From positions 115,001 to 171,000 of the forward strand of contig NW_027554293.1 of assembly GCF_964340395.1 (NCBI RefSeq): 56,000 bases of DNA. The letters run 5' to 3'. Shown one piece after another: positions 1-8,950 of this stretch. The DNA is from Glandiceps talaboti (lineage: Eukaryota; Hemichordata; Enteropneusta; Spengelidae). The notes beneath the pieces are model-generated. The model worked only from the letters and a program-made list of their open reading frames with translations. It was not told the origin of the DNA and did no database searches. The translations under genes and the position numbers were made by a program. The first letter of the stretch is position 1; every line of letters starts with the position of its first letter.

Positions 1-785
1 CCATATGGGATCGTATTACGACGAAAATGGATATGCACATGTATGTCATAGAACACTGTCCTAATACCAACTTTAAATGAGATCTGTTCAAGCATGTCTG
101 AGCTATGCCTTTGGACATGAAAATTCGCAAACAAAATGGCTACCAGGCAGCCATATTGGATCGTATCACAACGAAAATGGATATGCACATGTATGTCATA
201 GAACACTGTCCTAATACCAACTTTGAATGAGATCTGTTTAAGCATGTCTGAGTTAGGCTTTGGACATGGAAAATTCACAAACAAAATGGCTGGCAGGCAG
301 CCATATTGGATCGTATCACGACGAAAATGGATATACACATGTATGTCATAGAACACTGTCCTAATACCAACTTTGAATGAGATCTGTTCAAGCATGTCTG
401 AGTTATGACTTTGGACATGGAAAATTCGCAAACAAAATGGCTACCAGGCAACCATATTGGATCGTATCACAATGAAAATGGATATGCACATGTATGTCAT
501 AGAACACTGTCCTAATACCAACTTTAAATGAGATCTGTTCAAGCATGTCTGAGTTATGGCTTTAGACAGGAAAAATTCGCAAACAAAATGGTTGCTAGGC
601 GGCCATATTGGATCGTATCATAAAACAAATTGACGTGCATATGTATGCCATGGTATGTTGCTCCTGTACCAAGTTTGAAAAAAATCGGTCCAGGCATCTC
701 CAAGAAACAGCTGCGGACGGACGGACGGACGGACAGACGGAACCCAATCCATAAGTCCCCGTTCCGGACTTCGTCCGCGGGGACT
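1..785 (+). mobile_element. Pearl/Helentron-like non-autonomous element, family 1
   Basis: Four direct copies of a roughly 150-bp module start at 1, 151, 301 and 452, and a diverged fifth starts at 603. Each opens with ccatattggatcgtat and carries the phrase aataccaactttgaatgag. The modules are followed by a GGAC tetranucleotide run (about 714-740) and a terminal hairpin whose arms are agtccccg (754-761) and cggggact (778-785). Core modules, then a tetranucleotide microsatellite, then a short structured 3' end is the plan described for the bivalve Pearl/CvA elements, later linked to Helentrons. Assignment to that class is inference. The 5' end lies outside the window. No coding capacity is seen. 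Confidence 0.6.
714..740. repeat. (GGAC)n microsatellite
   Basis: Tetranucleotide run with one interruption (ggacagacgg). It sits between the last 150-bp module and the 3' hairpin of the family 1 element. Confidence 0.9.
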
Positions 786-918
786 AATGAGGGACAAAGA
801 CTTCCCTGTGAGGGAAAGTGAGAATTAGATGTGAATTGTAGAATACTATGTACCATGTGAGTCAAGGCATTTTATAGTCAATGAGGGACAAAGACTTCCC
901 TGTGAGGGAAAGTGAGAA
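786..918 (+). repeat. 39-bp direct repeat pair
   Basis: An identical 39-bp phrase beginning aatgagggacaaagacttcc occurs at 786-824 and again at 880-918, 94 bp apart. The first copy abuts the hairpin end of the family 1 element. It may be a duplicated insertion-site flank or a small local duplication. Confidence 0.8.
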
Positions 919-960
919 GCAGTTTGGAACTGTAGAATATGTACTAAGAGTGTACTTTAT

Positions 961-1432
961 ATGTTGCAGGTGCAGCTGCAGTTGGACGGACTACAAAAGA
1001 AATTAGAGGAATTAGAAAAAGACGGCAAACGCTACATCTGTGGACAATGCTCTACAAAAGGTGATGGAGCTAGCACAAACACCAACATGGAACACAAGGC
1101 CACACAAATACTGAATGGATTAAGCAGTGCTGGCCATATTTGAGACAAATGATTTTGGGCAAGAAGCAGGGCACCTTATCATTCTGTTGTTGGGAAATAA
1201 AGAAGAGGAAGAAATTGCATCAAAAGTGTCTAAGTTCCTTCAACATGGGAAGTGCCCTACCCATTATACTAATCATACTCCATATTGTCCGGCCAAAAAC
1301 TACAGAGAAGACGTGGATGTAAAACCCAGATATTTGAAATGTTATGTTTGTGGTATTGTTAGGAACTTCGCCAGATATTGTAAAGAAAAAATTCCCTGTG
1401 AGATGGAGTCATTAAAATTAAACCTTGAATAA
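961..1432 (+). pseudogene. Zinc-knuckle (gag-like) retroelement fragment
   Basis: Two overlapping open stretches in different frames (961-1143 and 1127-1432) look like one broken reading frame. The first contains a charged, coiled-coil-like stretch (LQKKLEELEKDGKR) and a CGQC pair. The second ends with KCYVCGIVRNFARYCKEK, which matches the CX2CX4HX4C zinc knuckle except that Asn replaces His. Such knuckles are typical of nucleocapsid/gag-like proteins of retroelements. A DIRS-like RT relic follows about 500 bp downstream on the same strand, so both may come from one element. The family cannot be fixed from this fragment. Confidence 0.4.
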
Positions 1433-1492
1433 ATTTCATTCATGTGTTCTCTATTTGAGTGTGAGCTTGTAAGTTAAGATATTAGTACTCTG

Positions 1493-1557
1493 AGACAGGG
1501 GTGTGATCACCAAAAGGCATTGCCTTATGACAGCCTGCCTTTTGTAGGATCCTGTCT
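1493..1557. other. Two-part inverted repeat (cruciform-capable)
   Basis: AGACAGG (1493-1499) pairs with CCTGTCT (1551-1557), and CAAAAGGCA (1511-1519) pairs with TGCCTTTTG (1536-1544). The 16-bp loop is offset by small bulges. It lies between the zinc-knuckle fragment and the RT relic. It may be a remnant of an element end; the function is unknown. Confidence 0.45.
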
Positions 1558-1919
1558 GGGGTGCCTTCTACATGTAATTAAAAGGGGTGTTAAAATTTTC
1601 TTTCAGTTCGATATTCCAATGTGGGAAATGGAATATAAATGTGCAGTAATGTGAAACCTTCTCTTGGGTGTCTGTTGAGGGTGCACCCAGGCATGACTCT
1701 ACGTCTCGGATGTTGAAGCAGTAGCCTAGGGAAAAAATCAACATATCTCCCTGGTACATGACATTAAGAAACCAAAATGATTTAATAGCCGTTAAAATAC
1801 ATAATCACGTACATACGTGGGACAAGTTGACAATAGTTGTGAAAAACAAATCATAGACTGGCTATCAGAGGGAATATAGGTATCTCACTATGTGACTCCT
1901 TGTAAGGGAAATTTTAAGA

Positions 1920-2560
1920 GCAAGTCTTATAATCATTCATACCCATCACTTATAGTACTTCAAAACAGTCCTGGATGTAAAGACTTTGGCCAGTTTATTT
2001 CTACAACTATATCAGACAGATTAAAGTCTGGAGCACTATCAGTGTGAGGGAAAGTTGGAAAGGACCCACCACCACTATTAGTTATGCCTTTAAACCATGT
2101 ATGTGCATTGATATGAGATACCCGAGTCTCTGGATAAAATAGGAGGACTTCAAATTAGATCAATGGGTGGAAGTTACAAGATATCTAGAACAAGGAGATT
2201 TTTCACTTCAAATGTGATGACAAAAGTTGGTATGACCATGTTAAAATATCACACGACAGAAAGCTTTTGGGTTTCAAATGTGCTGGGATTTGGTATGTGA
2301 GCAATACACAGTACCATTCGGGTGGAAATTATCTGCCTTTGTACATCACACCATAAGTACTGTATAACAAATTATGAAAGGTCCATAGGAGTGCCATGTA
2401 TAAATAGATGAAAGGCATGGAGGCCCTTTAGCAGACAACAAGTAACACACCTGAGCCAAAAGGAATTAGTGGAAGTAGCAGTCTTTATACTGGCAAAATT
2501 GTGTGTTGACACAGGATATTTCCAAGCACTCAAGAAAAAATAATCAGTTCAGTTGTGCTA
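1920..2560 (+). pseudogene. DIRS-like retrotransposon reverse transcriptase relic
   Basis: Across shifting frames with several stops, the plus strand reads in order: KDFGQFISTTISDRLKSGAL (around 1980-2045), RYPSLWIK..DFKLDQW (from 2113), CDDKSWYDH (2213-2239, the catalytic-aspartate motif A), GWKLSAFVHHT (around 2330), IDERHGGPLA (from 2404, motif C with DD changed to DE) and ELVEVAVFILAKLCVDTGYF (around 2466-2525). This series, with DDKSxYDH and IDDRHxGQL-type boxes, is what I know from DIRS-like reverse transcriptases. It is inactive: stops interrupt at least two motifs. The upstream zinc-knuckle fragment may belong to it. No tyrosine recombinase is seen. Confidence 0.6.
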
Positions 2561-2615
2561 AAAGTGCATTAAAAGAATATATGAACTCCCGATATATGAG
2601 AGCCATGTATCAATG

Positions 2616-2707
2616 AATGCAAATTTTACTCATCAAGAGATTGTTGCCGTTTTTGCACATGCAAAATCCGGGAAAAGTGTCGGCTATGACAATATTCCTG
2701 AGTTATA
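2616..2707 (+). pseudogene. Possible non-LTR RT N-terminal fragment
   Basis: A short open stretch reads FTHQEIVAVFAHAKSGKSVG followed by YDNIPE and a stop. The pattern resembles the start of LINE RT domains (T.eEI..a...K.GKs.G.D.IP.E). It could instead be a chance reading within the tail of the DIRS-like relic. Confidence 0.3.
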
Positions 2708-3394
2708 GTTTTGAGGTATTGATGGTAAAGTGTATTTTGCATTGAAAGACATGGGAGCTAGGGAGAGTAGATTGTAATGCAATTATCAAATTTGGTTGGT
2801 AAAGTATCAATGTGAGACATTGTGACATTAGATATTGGTACTCGAGATGTATACTGAGTGGCCCTTACAAACTGGGTAGTCGGCTATGTTATGTTGTCTT
2901 TTCCCTCGGCTAAGAAGTAAAGGAAAGGAGTCATGAGAGTGGTGAAAAGTGTACACCTGGAGGGAGATATCTATGAATATTAGCAATACATGCGTGACTC
3001 TCATCCACCTACCTAAGGATAATATCACTTTGCTTGGCATTAGCACCATTTAACAACTCAGTCCAAATCTTGATTACAATACTATAGATAGTATCCTTTA
3101 AGCAAAGTGATAAGGCTTTAAATACTATATAATCTCTTATGTCAACACAGTGCTCAAACTGAAGTTGGGCAACAAAAATGTTCACCTGGGACTATGCTTT
3201 GCACCTGCAGGCTTCAATTTTTTTTTCAAAGGTCACTTGTCAATGGACAAGAGAATTTTCAATTTCACTTCTGGTATAATAAATTGTTTGTCCTATCAAG
3301 ATGTGACATATTGCACTTCTTTTTACACACCTGAGAATGTATTTCAAGTACATAATAAAAATAATAATAAAAATAATTATACTGGATAGTTCTC
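2708..3394. other. Unassigned AT-rich interval
   Basis: No domain, repeat family or splice-bounded exon is recognised. Open stretches of 70-80 codons occur on both strands, none with a family signature. A run of (aataat)-like sequence lies at 3352-3380. Confidence 0.4.
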
Positions 3395-3600
3395 TAAGTA
3401 AACACTTATCTGCCAAGAAATCCAGTGAGGGTCATCCCTCATGGATTCAGTGTTTGATAATGCAAGGGGAACCGGAGTACACGGGGAAACCTGCATTGTT
3501 CAGTAGAGTCAAACTAAACAACGAATGGTTTGAACCCCAACCACAGTGGTAAGAGGAAAGTGGTTTCACCACTCGGCACAACCGACAACCCCTGATTTTA
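3395..3600 (-). mobile_element. tRNA-derived SINE, truncated and diverged copy
   Basis: This is homologous to the fuller copy at 8.27-8.57 kb. It shares tccagtgagggtcatccctc, the aaccggagtacacggggaaa segment, and a degenerate tRNA-like head (ggtttgaaccccaaccacag, then ccactcggca) read on the minus strand. The A box is damaged and the A-rich tail is missing, so the copy is probably 3'-truncated. Confidence 0.7.
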
Positions 3601-4620
3601 AAGTTATAAACAAACAAAACACTCTGAAGGTCTATCATTTGTGACAATCTTGTATGTTTTTTCTATTTCCATCATTTTGCCTAAATGTGTGCTAGCCGAT
3701 GTAAAATGATGCCTTACTACTGAAACACATACACTTGTTTCTCGACATAAGTTTCAGACTTATTGTCACCAAAATGATGCTTGCCTATAGTTCTTTTTTT
3801 TTCAATATTACTTGTAAACATGTTTTAAAAGAAATTGGCGTTATTTCAATTCTACAATGTGTCTGTGATAGACAGAAATTGGCTTGATTTTGATAATTAA
3901 CCCTGAAGGTAAGGAAAGCAGGATTCAAACACTTGGAGTAAAAAAAAAATTCCAAGGTTTTCCCTGGGTTTTCCATCAGTTTCCAGTGTACTTGTATTGA
4001 TTGGGGTTATTTTCCAGGGGTGTTGACCATCAATATTTATTTTATTGAATGACATCTAATTCTCTGACACGGATGAAAAGTAATTAACAAGGTCTCTCAC
4101 AATATGTCACAACACATTTTAAAGACAGTCAACACTGCAGCTGTTGGTTTAAAAAACAAAACCGTCATAGCCATTAGAATAACATTGTTCATTTTCAAAT
4201 CAGCCAAATGGAAAAGTCATTAGCCACAAACTTTAAACATTGAAAATATTAATTTGTTTGTCTATATATTTCTCTTAATGTCTGTCTTATTATTTTAGTC
4301 CTATGAGTCAATACTGTGATACTATTTTATCACCATCAAAATCTTGACTATCATGTTCACTCATTGTAGGTCCCAATAAGCTTATCCCTACCAACATTAA
4401 ATCAACCAATTCATCACAATCTTTCCAACTACATTACTTTGAGCAATATATTGATCAAGTGTAACTTTTGTCATGTTTTATTACATCAGTTTTCCTGCAC
4501 ACTGAAATCGACTGTACACCTCCATTTTTACTCTGAGCTGTACAGAGAGACTTCTGTTCTACCCCTAAGTAGTAGTTTCATTCAGCTGTAGATGGAATGT
4601 ACTGAAACTTATGAGTGGTT
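3601..4620. other. Unassigned AT-rich interval
   Basis: I see no coding, RNA or repeat signature here beyond short homopolymer tracts, such as an A run near 3940. Confidence 0.4.
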
Positions 4621-4639
4621 ACTCTGATGGTAGCAAAAC

Positions 4640-5395
4640 ACCAATGCTACAGGAGACAATTCAACAACTCGTGCAAACGAACTAAATGCATTCTATAACA
4701 GGTTTGATTGCTATGTTTTCTCTTTCGAGCATAGCAATCAGGAATGAACTGAGAGCAGCGTCCTCAAATATCACTGATGGCGACCGTCTCTCGACCGACA
4801 AGGAAGAGGTGCTTCGGGTGCTCCAGTGTGCTCCCAAACAAAGCGTCGGGGCCTGATAATTTTACTCACTGTGTTCTGAACTTGTGCGCTGATCAACTTG
4901 CTCGTATTCTGTCTGTCATATTCAATTTGTGCTTTCAACATGACTTAGCTCCGATGTCATGGAAAACTTCTCATATTGTTCCTGTCCCAAAGAAAGCTGT
5001 GATATCATCAATGAACGATCTTAGACCAGTTGCGTTGACGTCTGCCGTTATGCAAGTCTGTGAACGAGTAGTTTTACAAATAAGTTAATAGTTATAGTCT
5101 CTGATTTTATTGACCCATTACAGTTTGCCTATCGTAAGAACAGGGGTATAGAAGGATGTGATGTTACATGTTTTAAATAATGTATATTCTCATTCAGAAA
5201 AACCTGGAAGTTCAATCAGATTAATGTTCTTTGACTTTTCAAGTGCTTTTAACACTATACAGCCACATCTTATCGTTTGGAAACTTTTAGCAATGAACTT
5301 GTCACCTTCAACTGTACATTGAACTTTTAATTACCTTACGAATAGACCACAGCATTAGCATTTTCGCCTTGATGTGCAGAGGTGACAAATATCCA
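4640..5395 (+). pseudogene. Non-LTR retrotransposon ORF2 (reverse transcriptase) relic
   Basis: Successive frames give NELNAFYNRFD (around 4680-4715), DRLSTDKEEVLRVLQ (around 4780-4830), then after a one-base shift NKASGPDNFTHCVL, WKTSHIVPVPKK and NDLRPVALTS (4840-5045). Further downstream come DPLQFAYRKNRG (around 5112-5147) and MFFDFSSAFNTIQPHL (5224-5271), with the motif A Asp codon at 5233-5235, and then NYLTNRPQ. These are the ordered fingers and palm motifs of a LINE RT of the Jockey/CR1/Rex type. At least three frameshifts and several stops make it a dead 5'- and 3'-truncated copy. Endonuclease and YADD parts are absent. Confidence 0.85.
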
Positions 5396-6880
5396 AGTGG
5401 GTCCTTTAGCGATGCAACGCGTTTGATGAGATAAGAAATCACTTCAAATCAACTACCAAACAAATGTAACCTTATTCATTTAGAGGGGTTGAAGTTAAGA
5501 AATAAAACTTAGGAAGTAAATAGTAACACCTCAACCATTAGCAGTAAAAAACAAGACCAACGAAATTGAACAAATATATTTGACTTGAAGTTCAGCATAC
5601 ACATGAAAGCACACATGGAATGAACAATTGCAAATAAATGATTCAGAATTGGAAGATGAAAAGAACACATGTACTTCTAATGTGACAATGTGAAATGAGA
5701 CAAATGGAACTAAATGATTCAAATACTGTGAATTAATGAACACAAATATGAAAAGAAATAAATGACGTTTAAAGAATTTAGAGACATCTAACATAGTATA
5801 CCTTTAATGTTGTGTGATGAATTGCCAATAAATGAATATTTCCCGATCATAACATCACAATTACTCAGCGTCAGGCCTGACTACACAATCATTCACTCAA
5901 TCGTACTGAACCCTCAAACATACTTTTAACAGAAAATAACCCCAACTAAAAATACATTAGTTAAACTCTATAAAACAGCATATTCATCATAGCAACTCCA
6001 AGGGTAAAATAATAAGGCAAAGTATGAAAATAATTTGGTTGGATACAAGGTTCACAATATTATAAGTTATGATGACAACTTTCTAAGAATTGGTGAGAAA
6101 ACTTCAAGGCCACATGAGGACAAATGTACATGCATTTGAGTTCATAATGAAAATTACAAAAAAATTCTGAATGGAAATACATGTAAGGCGAAATAAAAAA
6201 AAATTGTGTGGTTCCGATTACATTCAATGTTAAAATAGTTGGGTTGGTAGATTTTTTATTTTATTGTCTTGTATTTTTTTCATGTGTGAGTGTCTAGTTC
6301 AGGTTTTCCATTGTTTTCCAAATGGTCTCTGTGTTGTTTATTTCTTTCTATCAGATGTACAGCCATTACAGATTGGAAGAATAGGTTTATATTGTTTTTT
6401 AAGTTGGTGTCAGTTTCCGCACCCACTATTTCTTGCGAGACTTCACGATTTTCGCGACTTCGTTCAAATACGTAAAAAAAAGGTACGGGTCGGCGTGAAA
6501 ATCTTAGTGGGGTCGGGTAACTAAAGCCGATTTCATAAGTTTGAGGTCATTAGCATTTGTAACGACCGAGCGAATGCACAACATCTGGATTAAGCTAATT
6601 TAGTCAATGGTTACGCAAGCAGCCTCGTTCACGATAATATGAAGAACGTTAGTCCTATAAACTTCTGATATACTATCATAAGATTGAAAATTGTTATTTC
6701 AAATTAAGTCTGTAACCTTTAAGTTTAGAAACACTAGTTTTTCCAGTTCGGTTATCCGTTTCAGCACCTCCAATAATCATAATATTAATATATTGAACGA
6801 ATGTGGCTGTTTATCTTAGTATTACCCAATAAGCAACAGGTAGAATGGTATATAAACAGCTGTTTTCGCATTCTATACAC
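5396..6880. other. Unassigned AT-rich interval
   Basis: No recognisable domain or repeat family is seen. Open stretches of up to 87 codons occur on both strands without signatures. A small CpG-bearing patch lies near 6415-6520. Confidence 0.35.
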
Positions 6881-7195
6881 CCTAGTCTAAATCATAAATG
6901 ACCACATACTCCCTACTTTACCCTATGGAGGATATGAAGATATAATGCTAACATTGTGTGTCCAAGTTTGAACCTCTTTCTAAATGTAGATAAACATGGT
7001 TCTACACCCCCCCCCCCCAGTCTATATGACCACATACTCCCTACTTTACCCCATGGAGGATACACAGATCTATAATGCCAATGTGTGTCCAAGTTTGGAC
7101 CCCTCTCTAAATGTGGATAAACACAGTTCTATATAGCCCCAATCTAAAAGAGCATATATCCCCTTCTTTACCCATGGAAAGTATAAAGGTAACAT
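6881..7195 (+). repeat. Local ~120-136 bp tandem repeat, 2.5 copies
   Basis: Units begin near 6881, 7017 and 7137 with cc(a/t)a(g/a)tcta. Each carries accacatactccctacttta (or a diverged form) and caagtttg(a/g)ac. The first unit ends in a run of 12 C (7007-7018). The third is truncated at about 7195. Confidence 0.75.
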
Positions 7196-7374
7196 ATTGT
7201 GATGTGTGAAGATATTTCACTGGCTACGTAATTTAGTATGAAAAGTGCTACTGAGTCTGCTGGTCAAAGGTGTTGGTAAACAAGATGTGTGAACATGGTC
7301 ACACGAGGACAAACATGGACAAAGATGGTACTTTAACCATGTTTACCACATGGTTTACCCACCCTGTTAAATCT

Positions 7375-7815
7375 CACTTTTTGTACAGTGTAGCATTGAT
7401 CATGTAATATTTGAGTCACAGGATTCATCAATCAAATTCAGACATATCCGGTAAAACAAACAAAAAATAAAGTATGTCTCCCATTATTATATGGTTTCAT
7501 CTCAATATATTTAAAAGCCACTTAAAGCAGATTTTTTCCAAAGAAAAACATCATTTTAGATACAAAATTATGGGCTCTGAATAACTGAATATGTTCATCA
7601 CTTGCATCGCAAATGTTTATATATGGTGCTCCGTGTTGCTGCAAGTCCCGATTTCTCAATTCAACTCAATGATTTAGGAATATTACTGTACTAACAAACA
7701 TTAAAATGTAGTTATTCTTTTAAAACATTTAAAACAAATTTCAATTATCGACAATATAAATGTCATACTTCTACAACCCAGAAATTCAACTGCACTATGT
7801 ATATGTCATCAGTGG
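7375..7815 (+). repeat. Dispersed ~450-bp repeat, copy 1
   Basis: Homologous over several hundred bases to 35060-35480. Shared landmarks in order are cattgatcatgt, tcacaggattc, gaataactgaata(t/c)gttca, cgatttctcaa and catttaggaat(a/g)ttact. At 35 kb the same sequence is inside a PIF/Harbinger-like transposon, so this copy may be an internal fragment of a relative. No terminal repeats are seen here. Confidence 0.65.
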
Positions 7816-8177
7816 TCCGTAAAAACGTCGAACTTCCAAATTGCGTAATAATTTCTAGGGGTACAGTGCAGTGATGCCTTGGTACATGTTACAATGTTAT
7901 GATACTAACAGACCTACTCTTACAATATTGCAATGCATGGCTATGTTATGTTGCCGATATGATGACCGGAGTATGGTAGCAATTATATACATAGTATGCA
8001 AGATCAAAACAAATATGGCAGCACCAAGCATGAACTGTAGACACACAAAGTATATCATAGAACGATCCTTTGACTTTCTGGGGCTATCAAAAAATGACAA
8101 TGACAAAATTCATGACATCATTATTTGACAACATACAGAATAGTGTCAACTCATTGGAGATAATGTGTATCTGGTGT

Positions 8178-8206
8178 ATGTACCTAAATACTTATAATAT
8201 GTTTTA
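8178..8206 (+). repeat. Outermost partial 58-bp satellite monomer
   Basis: The sequence gtacctaaatacttataatat continuing to gtttta matches the second half of the satellite monomer. It stops exactly at the left end of the MITE (8207). The complementary first half resumes at 8951, so the two halves were once adjacent. Confidence 0.7.
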
Positions 8207-8271
8207 AATGGCCACTGCAATTCTATTTTTCACTTTTCATCAAACCAATAAAAAATAGCCACTTAACACAT

Positions 8272-8563
8272 TTTTTTTAATTTATTTATTTGTTCAGGCA
8301 AACCAACGGGCATAAAGCCCATTTACAGGCACCTTTAAACACTTGTCCAAGAAGTCCAGTGAGGGCCATCCCTCATGGGTTCAGTGTTAATGCGGGAGGA
8401 AACCGGAGAACCCAGGGAAAACCTGTGTTGTTCGGTAGTCAAACTGAACGACACTCTTCTTACTTACAGCGTGGTAAATTTTAATCGAACCCTGAATGGG
8501 GTTCGAACCCCGACCGCAGTGGTAAGAGGCAAGTGGTTTAACCATTTGGCCACCGACAACCAC
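8272..8563 (-). mobile_element. tRNA-derived SINE, near full length
   Basis: Read on the minus strand, it has a tRNA-like head with A box TGGCCAAATGG and B box GGTTCGAACCC. A body follows with the conserved-looking phrase (plus strand) ggaggaaaccggagaaccc, then a 3' tail ending in an A-rich (aaata)-like stretch (plus-strand T-rich 8272-8292). The body may be one of the widely shared metazoan SINE central domains; I cannot say which. A second diverged copy lies at 3395-3600. It is nested in the MITE, so it transposed after the MITE or travelled with it. Confidence 0.8.
8499..8552 (-). promoter_or_regulatory. Internal RNA polymerase III promoter of the SINE
   Basis: The A box is at 8542-8552 (minus strand TGGCCAAATGG, fits TRGYNNARNGG). 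The B box is at 8499-8509 (GGTTCGAACCC). The 32-base gap between them is typical of tRNA-type type-2 promoters. Both boxes are intact, unlike in the 3.4-kb copy. Confidence 0.75.
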
Positions 8564-8950
8564 AACCATTTCTATAGCACTGAGGAGAAAAAAGTGACCA
8601 CGAATAGTGAAAATCTAGTTAGAAATTATGCTGCTTCCACATCCATGACACCCTCTGCTGAGCGAGAATTTATATTTGCATATGAAAGCATTCCTGTTAT
8701 GTCATCATAGTAGGAACACATAACCTTGAACTTCACCTTCCTAACATGCATTGCTATGGAGGCTCGGTCACAACAAGTTCTAGAAATTGTATCTTTCGAA
8801 CGGGGCGGCGAATGTTCGTCAGATTTTTCAAGTGAAGAGGTGACAACTTGCAGTAAATCAACATTTAATCATACATTCCTTTCATTAGGGGGCAGTATGA
8901 ACATATTACATGTATTGTAAAGAAAGAAATAGAATTGCAGTGGCCCTTTA

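Larger units (their letters stand above)
8207..8948. mobile_element. MITE with TA target duplication, carrying a nested SINE
   Basis: Terminal inverted repeats: AATGGCCACTGCAATTCTAT (left, from 8207) against AAGGGCCACTGCAATTCTAT (right, read inward from 8948). They are flanked by TA at 8205-8206 and 8949-8950, as for Tc1/mariner-type elements. The interior includes a complete SINE (8272-8563) and no transposase. Removing 8207-8950 restores a satellite monomer (gtttta joined to atggtacaat), which confirms the borders. The superfamily call rests only on the TA duplication. Confidence 0.75.

Noticed and set aside
961-975. 3' splice acceptor (ttgcag) starting a host exon
   Set aside because: The acceptor-like string is isolated. 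The following frame is broken and better explained as a retroelement fragment.
8499-8560. A tRNA gene on the minus strand
   Set aside because: A and B boxes are present, but no cloverleaf stems close properly and the sequence continues into a SINE body with an A-rich tail.
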